From: Chromatiales bacterium
GTDB taxonomy: Bacteria > Pseudomonadota > Gammaproteobacteria > Steroidobacterales > GCA-2729495
DNA: 38,717 bases
Assembly (NCBI GenBank): GCA_002729495.1
Contig: PBYE01000077.1
Location: forward strand, 1 to 38,717
Reading direction: 5' to 3'
Position 1 is the stretch's first letter. Each line of letters begins with the position of its first letter. Positions 32,892 to 38,717 of this stretch are shown here, piece by piece. The notes beneath the pieces are model-generated. The model was given only the letters and a program-made list of their open reading frames with translations, was not told the DNA's origin and made no database searches. The position numbers were made by a program, and so were the translations under genes.

Positions 32892-34612
32892 GCCTGTACC
32901 CTCACGCGGCGAAACATGCCCAGCATGTGGTAGAGCAGGTGGCAGTGGTACGCCCAGTCGCCCGGCATATCCGGTGTAACGAGGTAGCTGACTTTCGCCC
33001 CGGGCTGCACGAGCACCGTGTGCTTGCGCGGGATGTGATCGGGGTCACCGGTTTCCAGCTCGCTCCACATCCCGTGCAGGTGCACCGGGTGGTTCATCAT
33101 CGTGTCGTTCACGAGCGTAATACGCAGCCGTTCGTTCAGTTTAAGCAACAGCGGTTCCGCATCAGCGAAGTTGATACCGTCCATGGACCACATGTAACGG
33201 CTCATGTTACCGGTCAGGTGCAGTTGTATTTCCCGTTCAGGTTCGCGCGGGTCGGGCGTGGGATCGAGGTTGCGCAGGTCGGCATAAGTGAGCACGCGCC
33301 GCCCGCCGTTGGGCAGACCGATGCCGGGGTTGTTCAATTGCTCGCGCGGCTGCTCGGCCCGCATGTCCACCTGGAAACCGTACTCGGTGGCCGCGTGCAC
33401 GATACCTGCGTTGCTACCGAAGCCTGCCTTGGTGATTGTGTCGCTTGCGGCAGGTTGATGGTTCGCATGCACGCGGTGGTCACCGTACATGCCCATCCCC
33501 ATGTCGGCATGGGAGAGTACCGGCGGCGGATCCATTGTGGGGACCGGGGCGGAAAGTCCGGCCTTTTCCGCCAGCGTACCGCGTGCATAACCGCTGCGAT
33601 CAATCGCCTGGGCGAACAGGGTATACGCACCATCAATGGGTTCGATGATCACATCGAAAGTCTCTGCGACACCGATGCGAAACTCGTCGACCGTGACGGG
33701 CTCGATGTACTGGCCGTCGGCCGCGACAACGGTCATTTTCAAGCCTGGAATCCGGACATCAAAAATAGTCATGGCTGCCGCATTAATAAACCGCAGCCGC
33801 ACTTTTTCGTTGCGTGCAAACAGGCCGGTCCAGTTAGCATCCGGTGGCTGGCCGTTCACGAGGAATGTGTAGGTGCTGCCGGTAACATCCGAGATGTCAC
33901 GATCATTCATGCGCATCCGGCTCCACATCGCACGGTCTTCGTGGGTGGCTTTCCAGCCCGCCTCACGGACCTGCGCGGCGAGATCCCCCACCGTGCGCTG
34001 CCGGTAGTTATAGTAGTCACTTTGTTTTTTCAGGTTCACGAAAATATCTTCGGGACGTTCGTCACTCCAGTCGGACAGCATCACGACGTGCTCGCGATCG
34101 TAAACAAAGGGTTCCGGTTCGATCGGGTCAATAATCAACGCGCCGTACAGGCCGGTCTGTTCCTGGTAGACCGTGTGGCTGTGGTACCAGTAGGTACCGT
34201 TCTGTGTAACCGGGAAGCTGTACTCAAAAGTCTCGCCGGGCCTGATACCGTCGAAACTGAAGCCCGGTACGCCGTCCATATCGGCCGGCAGGATGATGCC
34301 GTGCCAGTGGACCGAGCTGTCAGTGGCGAGGTTATTTTTGACCCTGAGCGTTACCTTTTCGCCCTGCTTCCAGCGCAGCACCGGGGCCGGCAGACTGCCG
34401 TTCACGACCGTCGCAGTCCGCGGGTTGCCAGTGAGATTGACCTCTCTGTAACCAATACTTAAATCGAAGTTGTTACCGCGCAACCCCTGTACGGGAACGG
34501 CAGGTTGCGCCCGGCCGTCACGCCAGCCGAGCGTGGCGACTGCAGTTCCTGCTGCCAACCCGGTTACGAAGCGCCGTCGTGATACGAGATGTTCGTCGTA
34601 TTTGTTAAACAC
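32888..34612 (-). CDS. copA: multicopper oxidase, copper resistance protein A
   Basis: 574 residues. The Tat-type N-terminus SRRRFVTGLA (11-20) indicates folded export to the periplasm. Three cupredoxin domains with the four copper-ligand blocks: HWHG (102-105), WYHSH (142-146), HPVHLHG in the last domain and YHCHLLYHMLGMF close to the end. It oxidises Cu(I) and lowers copper toxicity in the periplasm. Unlike the Pseudomonas CopA there is no long Met-rich repeat region, although a small Met-containing segment (HADMGMGMYG) is present. It lies between the small Cys/His protein and copB on the same strand. Confidence 0.93.
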   Translation of the reverse strand: MFNKYDEHLVSRRRFVTGLAAGTAVATLGWRDGRAQPAVPVQGLRGNNFDLSIGYREVNLTGNPRTATVVNGSLPAPVLRWKQGEKVTLRVKNNLATDSSVHWHGIILPADMDGVPGFSFDGIRPGETFEYSFPVTQNGTYWYHSHTVYQEQTGLYGALIIDPIEPEPFVYDREHVVMLSDWSDERPEDIFVNLKKQSDYYNYRQRTVGDLAAQVREAGWKATHEDRAMWSRMRMNDRDISDVTGSTYTFLVNGQPPDANWTGLFARNEKVRLRFINAAAMTIFDVRIPGLKMTVVAADGQYIEPVTVDEFRIGVAETFDVIIEPIDGAYTLFAQAIDRSGYARGTLAEKAGLSAPVPTMDPPPVLSHADMGMGMYGDHRVHANHQPAASDTITKAGFGSNAGIVHAATEYGFQVDMRAEQPREQLNNPGIGLPNGGRRVLTYADLRNLDPTPDPREPEREIQLHLTGNMSRYMWSMDGINFADAEPLLLKLNERLRITLVNDTMMNHPVHLHGMWSELETGDPDHIPRKHTVLVQPGAKVSYLVTPDMPGDWAYHCHLLYHMLGMFRRVRVQA

Positions 34613-34674
34613 TGTTCTATTCCTGAGCCAAAAAGAAAAAGCCCGGCACTAACAAAAGTCAGTGCGTGTCTGAG

Positions 34675-34691
34675 ATCGGGCGATGCCCGAT
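34675..34691. other. short hairpin before copA
   Basis: ATCGGGC-GAT-GCCCGAT forms a 7-bp stem in the 83-base gap between the small Cys/His gene and copA. It could be an RNA processing or attenuation element; it has no T run. Confidence 0.35.
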
Positions 34692-34695
34692 GGGA

Positions 34696-35040
34696 TCAGG
34701 AGTTAATAGGTGGTCGGTAGAGTAAATCAGTGTTACCAGGCGGCAACAGGATATTTGGCGGGGCACTGTGGCCGGCTGCAGGATGCACATCCGGAACTAA
34801 TGAAAAACTTGCCAGGCTTGCGGCGCACGAAGCACAGCTTCCGCAATCAGTCTCACAATCGGCGTGTGTGCCGTCCGTGGATTCGTCATGACCGGAGTGC
34901 AGTGAGGTAGCCTGCTCACCCGTTTCGCAATGCGCTGTCACATCGCCTGCCTGATCAGTTGTTACCTGCAGGGTGCTGCTGAACGCACTGACCGGCTGAC
35001 TAATCAGAAGACTTATTAAAATGAATGTACTTAAGCGCAT
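34696..35040 (-). CDS. small exported Cys/His-rich protein of the copper operon
   Basis: 114 residues with a signal peptide cut near VSA/FSS (about residue 19). The mature part holds a row of metal-type ligands: HCETGEQ, HSGH, HADCETDCGSCASC and later HPAAGH. Genes of this kind are often first in copper operons, and the cysteine/histidine spacing suggests copper binding in the periplasm; no named family is assigned. It precedes copA by 83 bases and would be the first gene of the operon copX-copA-copB. Confidence 0.65.
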   Translation of the reverse strand: MRLSTFILISLLISQPVSAFSSTLQVTTDQAGDVTAHCETGEQATSLHSGHDESTDGTHADCETDCGSCASCAASLASFSLVPDVHPAAGHSAPPNILLPPGNTDLLYRPPINS

Positions 35041-35131
35041 GGGTGAACCCTAGCCGTTAAGACAACCTGCTACAAGAGACCCCGTCACACCTTAAAAGTG
35101 CCATTCACGTGCAAAGGCTTGCAGCATAAGC

Positions 35132-35145
35132 GTTCAGGGCTGAAC
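35132..35145. promoter_or_regulatory. palindrome between divergent genes, possible operator
   Basis: GTTCAG-GG-CTGAAC, a perfect 6-bp inverted repeat, lies 37 bases before the aminomutase-like start and about 90 bases before the copper operon. No regulator is implied by sequence alone. Confidence 0.3.
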
Positions 35146-35182
35146 ATTGGACCACAGTCCGGAGATTCAGAGGAATTCACGA

Positions 35183-36211
35183 ATGAGCACTTCCGAACGC
35201 ATTGCTGCGCGGCAGATTAATCATAGAGCAACCGGTTCCGACGACCTGGCGCTGGTCGCCAGCCGCTTTGCCGTGGCCATTACCGAACCGATGCAGGACC
35301 TGATCGACCCGGCTGACCCGAATGACCCGATAGCAAAGCAGTTCGAACCCGATGTACGCGAACTCGCAGATAACCCCGGGGAGTTACATGACCCCATCGG
35401 CGATGAAGCGCATTCGCCCGTGCCCGGTATCGTGCACCGCTACCCCGACCGGCTGTTGCTGACGGCGATCCGTGTGTGTCCCGTGTACTGCCGTTTTTGT
35501 TTCCGGCACGAAACGGTCGGGCAGCAGGACAATGGATTGTTAAGCGCAGCCGAACTGGAAACGGCACTGGATTACATACGCAAGCACAAAGAAGCATGGG
35601 AAGTCATTCTTTCCGGTGGCGATCCGTTGTTGCTGTCACTCCGCCGTTTACAAAAAATTGTTGCAGAGCTCAACGGTATAGACCACGTAAAAGTTATTCG
35701 CATACACACACGCATACCCGTGGTTGATCCCGAACGCATTACGGACGATCTTGTAAGCACACTGAAACAGAATAAGGCCCTGTTCGTTGTGCTGCACACG
35801 AACCACCCGCGCGAACTGACGGATGCGGCCAGGCACGCTTGTGCGCGGCTGATCGACAACGGGATTCCGATGCTGAGCCAGTCGGTGTTGCTGAAAGGTG
35901 TTAACGACGACGCGGCAGTGCTTGAGGAACTGCTGCGTAAGCTTGTCGAAAACCGGATCAAGCCTTATTACCTGCACCACGCCGACCGCGCGCGCGGCAC
36001 GAGCCACTTCCGCACTTCTATAAAGGAGGGCCAGGCACTGATGCGACAACTACGCGGCAGCATCTCCGGCTTGTGCCAACCCGAGTACGTGCTCGATATC
36101 CCCGGAGGTCACGGCAAGGTGCCGGTGGGACCGCAATGGATTAGTAAATGCAATTCAGCTATTTATTCAATCAACGATTATCAGGGCTGCCCGCACGACT
36201 ATAGCGACTGA
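35183..36211 (+). CDS. KamA-family radical SAM enzyme (lysine 2,3-aminomutase-like)
   Basis: 342 residues from the ATG at 35183 with GAGGA nine bases upstream. The radical SAM cluster motif is C99-PVY-C103-RF-C106, followed by LSGGDPLLL (SAM binding). Near the end DIPGGHGKVP carries K312, which matches the PLP lysine of lysine 2,3-aminomutase; D268 (HHADRARG) and D305 match the two aspartates that hold the lysine side-chain amine in the clostridial enzyme. So conversion of lysine to beta-lysine is plausible. The length equals EpmB (which modifies elongation factor P), but the aspartates and the Gly-rich loop favour KamA, and no efp gene is near. It is free-standing between the copper operon and a toxin-antitoxin pair. 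Confidence 0.85.
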   Translation: MSTSERIAARQINHRATGSDDLALVASRFAVAITEPMQDLIDPADPNDPIAKQFEPDVRELADNPGELHDPIGDEAHSPVPGIVHRYPDRLLLTAIRVCPVYCRFCFRHETVGQQDNGLLSAAELETALDYIRKHKEAWEVILSGGDPLLLSLRRLQKIVAELNGIDHVKVIRIHTRIPVVDPERITDDLVSTLKQNKALFVVLHTNHPRELTDAARHACARLIDNGIPMLSQSVLLKGVNDDAAVLEELLRKLVENRIKPYYLHHADRARGTSHFRTSIKEGQALMRQLRGSISGLCQPEYVLDIPGGHGKVPVGPQWISKCNSAIYSINDYQGCPHDYSD

Positions 36212-36261
36212 GGTCCGTATAAGCGGTTGCGCGAACGATGGGAGTTGACCTGATATACCGG

Positions 36262-36522
36262 TCAGGCGGCTGATTCAACCGCTATATCCCAACCTGGAAA
36301 TACAAGCACCGCCGGATGGCAGCCTAAAGAACGCGCCAGGACTTTGGATCGCTCTACCCCCATACGTACACGATCGTTTTCTATTGCCGATATCGTTGAT
36401 TGAGGTATGCCCGTGCGCTCGGCCAGTTCATTCTGGCTCAGTTCCTGCAGCTCACGAAGAATCCTGACAGATTCACCAGGCGTTACCTCGACCGATTTCT
36501 TAGCCTTGCGAAACTCGCTCAT
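36262..36522 (-). CDS. XRE-family antitoxin
   Basis: 86 residues. A helix-turn-helix at about 28-65 (LSQNELAERTGIPQSTISAIENDRVRMG) is followed by a short C-terminal tail (GCHPAVLVFPGWDIAVESA). The start overlaps the stop of the toxin gene by four bases, which couples their translation. Toxin first, antitoxin second is the HigBA-like order. The protein is expected to neutralise the toxin and to bind the palindrome upstream of the pair. Confidence 0.85.
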   Translation of the reverse strand: MSEFRKAKKSVEVTPGESVRILRELQELSQNELAERTGIPQSTISAIENDRVRMGVERSKVLARSLGCHPAVLVFPGWDIAVESAA

Positions 36523-36806
36523 TGGGATTTCCTCCGATAATCATGTGCCGTCAGGTCTATTACCTTTACTACCACGTTCTGTTCCTCTACCCGATAAATG
36601 ACACGATGTTGACCTCCCAGGCGCGAAGAACGGTGGCCTTTCCATTCACCTCTAAGAGCTTCATCCCTAAAGCCCTTGATTTGTCTCAGGCCCGGGGGGC
36701 CGGAAATGACCACTATATCTTTCCATTTTTCATACCGCTTCAAAATGTCGCCCGGTATCTTGGGGATGCGTCTCACGACGCGCCTGTGCTCAAGCACCTG
36801 CCACAT
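36519..36806 (-). CDS. RelE/HigB-type toxin
   Basis: 95 residues, basic. The C-terminal half has the RelE/ParE-superfamily pattern LRGEWKGHRSSRLGGQHRVIYRVEEQNVVVKVIDLTAHDYR: a strand with basic residues (R58, R61), RVIYRV and a final H/Y. Members with an XRE antitoxin usually cut ribosome-bound mRNA. There is no ribosome binding site before the ATG; the promoter lies so close that the transcript is probably leaderless. The pair lies just beyond the 3' end of the integron integrase gene on the same strand. Confidence 0.83.
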   Translation of the reverse strand: MWQVLEHRRVVRRIPKIPGDILKRYEKWKDIVVISGPPGLRQIKGFRDEALRGEWKGHRSSRLGGQHRVIYRVEEQNVVVKVIDLTAHDYRRKSQ

Positions 36807-36843
36807 ACCAAAAATAGTATATATACCTTATTTGGTATGTCAA
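36803..36843 (-). promoter_or_regulatory. promoter and operator of the toxin-antitoxin pair
   Basis: On the minus strand TTGACA (36838-36843) and TATACT (36816-36821) are spaced by 16 bases, close to consensus. A perfect 10-bp inverted repeat, ACATACCAAA (36803-36812) and TTTGGTATGT (36831-36840), covers the -35 box on one side and the start codon on the other; a second palindrome GTATATATAC sits in the middle. Binding by the antitoxin would block transcription. Confidence 0.75.
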
Positions 36844-36868
36844 GTGACAAATCTGCAATAAACGCTGG

Positions 36869-37849
36869 TTAACCCAACGGCCCGCTTACACCACGACTGC
36901 CCTTGTTAAGGACATGCGTGTAGATCTCCGTGGTGCTGATATCGGAATGGCCCAGTAATTCCTGGATGGTACGCAGGTCGTAACCCCGTTCGAGCAGGCG
37001 CGTGGCGAAACTGTGGCGGAAGGTATGCGAGGTAACGTGCTTGCTGATCTTGGTAATTCGTAATCCTTTCTTGATGGCCTTGCGAAAACAAGATTGATGC
37101 AAGTGATGTCGCCTGAGTACACCGGTCACCGGATCAGCCACGATATTCCGGGAGGGAAATAAAAACTGCCAGCCCGTCTCCTTGTCGGCGCTTGGAAATT
37201 TGCGTGCTAATGCCGGGGGCAAATAAACCTCGCCAAATCCCTGTGCCAAATCTTCCTGGTGCAATCTGCGAATGCGCCCGATTTGAATCTCCAACGTATT
37301 TTTCAACGTTCCAGGTAGCAGTGTGCGCCTGTCCTTGCCGCCCTTGCCCTGCCGGACAATGATTTCGTTCATGCCGAAATCGATGTCCTTGATACGCAGG
37401 TTCAGACACTCCGCCTGCCGCAGGCCTGAGCCGTATAGAAGTTGGAACGCAAGCTGCACCGGATCGTGCATGGTGTCGATCAGCGCCAATGCTTCGTCGT
37501 GGGAGAGCACCTGTGGAACACGTCGCTTGGGGCGCGCTCGGCGAAACTCAAGATCCCCCAGATCTCTCCCGATATGGTGCTTGTACATGCAGACCAACGC
37601 ATTTAGCGCAATAGCCTGAGTTGCCGGCGACACTCGTCTCCGGGACGCCAGCCACGACAGGAATTCGTCCACTTCTCGCGCGCCCATGTCCTTAGGATGC
37701 CTGAGCTTGTGGAAACGAATGAACTTCCTTATCCAATGCAAATAGGTCTTTTCCGTCGTATACGCAAGCTGGCGCTCGCGCATGAGTACGCGTAGCTGGT
37801 CCAGAAAACGTGTCGGATTCTCGGCAATAGCATTACGTACATCGTCCAT
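36869..37849 (-). CDS. intI: integron integrase
   Basis: 326 residues of the tyrosine recombinase family: SAM-like N-terminal domain (about 15-95), catalytic residues R144 (GSGLRQAE), H275 and R278 (HTFRHSFAT), H301 (LLGHSD) and nucleophile Y310 (IYTHV). Between the second and third boxes it has the extra segment found only in IntI (about 203-250: PALARKFPSADKETGWQFLFP...VTGVLRRHHLH), which recognises the extrahelical bases of attC. So this is an integron integrase and not a phage integrase. AGGAG lies seven bases before the ATG. As in all integrons the cassette side is expected upstream of its start, that is, to the right. Confidence 0.94.
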   Translation of the reverse strand: MDDVRNAIAENPTRFLDQLRVLMRERQLAYTTEKTYLHWIRKFIRFHKLRHPKDMGAREVDEFLSWLASRRRVSPATQAIALNALVCMYKHHIGRDLGDLEFRRARPKRRVPQVLSHDEALALIDTMHDPVQLAFQLLYGSGLRQAECLNLRIKDIDFGMNEIIVRQGKGGKDRRTLLPGTLKNTLEIQIGRIRRLHQEDLAQGFGEVYLPPALARKFPSADKETGWQFLFPSRNIVADPVTGVLRRHHLHQSCFRKAIKKGLRITKISKHVTSHTFRHSFATRLLERGYDLRTIQELLGHSDISTTEIYTHVLNKGSRGVSGPLG

Positions 37850-38010
37850 CTCAAACTCCTCCGAAAAAAATTATTCCGAAGTAGTATTAAAAACGGATCT
37901 CCCCTAAAACACCTCCCAATGCCGCCGCTACCAATGGATTCAGAAAACACCCTTTCCGAGAACAAATACCCAGTCGCATGTTCCAGGCACATTATCTCGG
38001 CTATCAATCC

Positions 38011-38050
38011 GACGTTTAGCGACGTTTTTTGACATTTAGGGGCGTTAGTG
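38011..38050 (+). other. putative attI recombination site
   Basis: Four consecutive 10-base units, GACGTTTAGC, GACGTTTTTT, GACATTTAGG and GGCGTTAGTG, stand about 160 bases upstream of the intI start. The last contains GTTAG, the first part of the integron core GTTRRRY; the cut would fall between G38044 and T38045. Position, direct repeats and the core support attI; the last two core bases deviate. Confidence 0.5.
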
Positions 38051-38077
38051 GAGAATCCCTACAAAGGGAGAGCATAA

Positions 38078-38110
38078 ATGCTTGGAACTATTACCAGTTC
38101 ATTTGAATAA
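38078..38110 (+). CDS. 10-residue mini-ORF with strong ribosome binding site
   Basis: Encodes MLGTITSSFE and stops with TAA. AAGGGAG (38064-38070) lies seven bases before the ATG, the best ribosome binding site in the region. Class 1 integrons carry an 11-codon ORF in attI1 that improves translation of the first cassette; this frame has the same size and place. Whether it is translated is inference. Confidence 0.4.
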   Translation: MLGTITSSFE

Positions 38111-38262
38111 AGCTGTTATGGGGCTGGGCAATGCGGCATGATAGCCCCCTACACATACAATATTTAACAAAGTGCATAGCGATTTGTATCGAATTAGCTC
38201 AATAATGAGTTATTACTTCGAAGCATTGGGATTCATGGTGTCGATTTCTGGGAGGTAGAGTA

Positions 38263-38717
38263 ATGAGAATAACTTTAACAAAATTTACTGTTCTTACAGT
38301 ATTCGGGGCGGTCTTGGCGGGGTGTTCTTGGGGCCCAAAAGCTACTGAAGAGAATATTGAAATGGTAAGAACCTTGGATTTCGGAGTAAAACCCAATGAA
38401 CGGCAAATCATGGGGCCAATCTCAGATGAATTCTTAAGGGATATAAGGCTAGACTTAATTGACCCGGGTAGCGCACAAATCGAGGCTATTCAAGTTGAGA
38501 ATCTAGATAAGTGTATTTTAGAAAACCCGGTAGGCAGTGGTAACTGGCTTGGTGGATATTGCATCTCTTTTTCGTGGAATTCGAGAAACCGTATGGGAGG
38601 ATATGGTGGGGGAGAGCCTGGTCAAGGCTGGGCTCATCTGAGCGCCACGGGAGAAATTAAAGCCTCGGCGTGGGCGAGTTACGCTTCTCAGCTCGAAGGA
38701 CCAATCACGAAACATAC
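38263..38717 (+). CDS. partial lipoprotein gene, probable first integron cassette
   Basis: Starts at ATG 38263 with GGAGG eight bases upstream and is open to the window end (151 codons visible). The N-terminus is a lipoprotein signal, MRITLTKF...VLAGC, with C21 in LAGC. The mature part has DLIDPGSAQIEAIQVENL and two cysteines (about residues 88 and 103), then a Gly-rich stretch (GGYGGGEPGQGWAH). No family is recognised. Codon use and AT content differ from the housekeeping genes to the left, as expected for an acquired cassette. The orientation, away from intI, is right for a cassette gene. Confidence 0.72.
   Translation, partial: MRITLTKFTVLTVFGAVLAGCSWGPKATEENIEMVRTLDFGVKPNERQIMGPISDEFLRDIRLDLIDPGSAQIEAIQVENLDKCILENPVGSGNWLGGYCISFSWNSRNRMGGYGGGEPGQGWAHLSATGEIKASAWASYASQLEGPITKH

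Larger units (their letters stand above)
37850..38262. other. integron junction region: intI leader, putative attI and first-cassette leader
   Basis: A 413-base stretch without a long gene. It holds the intI ribosome binding site, four degenerate decamers ending in a GTTAG core (38011-38050), a mini-ORF (38078-38110), a second core-like GTTATGG at 38115 with an imperfect GGGGCT/AGCCCC pairing, and ATTTAAC at about 38160, which fits the inverse core RYYYAAC. I find no complete attC and no clear LexA box. The right part is AT-richer than the rest of the window. Confidence 0.55.

Noticed and set aside
32879-34462. 527-codon open frame opposite copA
   Set aside because: It is the antisense mirror of copA, rich in His, Val and Arg as expected from a GC-rich complementary frame; copA has all copper motifs.
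36868-36880. Core-like ACCCAAC at the 3' end of intI
   Set aside because: It codes for the last residues of the integrase and no partner core is near; a degenerate 7-mer is expected by chance.
38155-38212. Possible attC between ATTTAAC and GTTATTA
   Set aside because: The two ends fit loosely, but the inner arms are not complementary and no attC hairpin forms.

Overview
The window reads as chromosomal DNA of a free-living gammaproteobacterium. Supporting signs are a moderately high GC content, dense protein coding, gammaproteobacterial-style proBA, fadD, copAB and class C beta-lactamase-like genes, REP/REPIN palindromes between genes, and a chromosomal-type integron integrase. A marine Woeseiales/Chromatiales-like lineage is a guess from overall character only.

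Layout. 1-7.5 kb: a small membrane protein, then the minus-strand set ilvH-proB-proA, a divergent acetolactate synthase large subunit, a serine hydrolase of the beta-lactamase fold, and a pterin carbinolamine dehydratase. 7.5-19.9 kb: a tightly packed minus-strand cluster, the most unusual part of the window. In transcription order it encodes a lipoprotein, a Ser/Gly-repeat lipoprotein, a third lipoprotein, a transmembrane Ser/Thr kinase with TPRs, an FHA-TM-PEGA-SUMF1 protein, a small exported protein, a MotA/TolQ/ExbB-like channel subunit, an actin/Hsp70-like protein fused to an FHA domain, and two paralogous proteins that carry an ExbD/TolR-like transmembrane helix followed by coiled coil and a von Willebrand A domain. 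I read it as a phospho-signalled, probably ion-driven cell-envelope machine; I know of no described system with this combination.

20.2-25 kb: an MFS transporter, a MaoC-type hydratase, an enoyl-CoA hydratase and a FadD acyl-CoA ligase. 25.1-27.9 kb: a mevalonate-pathway pair, consisting of an HMG-CoA reductase fused to mevalonate kinase in one polypeptide, followed by a type I IPP isomerase. 27.9-28.3 kb is non-coding and full of nested inverted repeats. 28.3-32.1 kb: a Cys/Met PLP enzyme, a cupin, REP elements and a large acyl-CoA dehydrogenase. 32.2-35.0 kb: a copper-resistance operon (small Cys/His protein, multicopper oxidase CopA, outer-membrane CopB). 35.2-36.2 kb: a lysine 2,3-aminomutase-like radical SAM enzyme. 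36.3-36.8 kb: a RelE/HigB-type toxin and XRE antitoxin with a promoter and operator overlapping the toxin start. 36.9 kb to the end: an integron integrase, a putative attI with four degenerate decamers, a 10-codon mini-ORF with a strong ribosome binding site, and an AT-richer partial lipoprotein gene that is probably the first cassette gene and runs off the window.

Three non-coding signals recur: three REPINs of about 148 bp (two REPs flanking a related core), isolated REP halves, and hairpins serving as terminators at gene ends.
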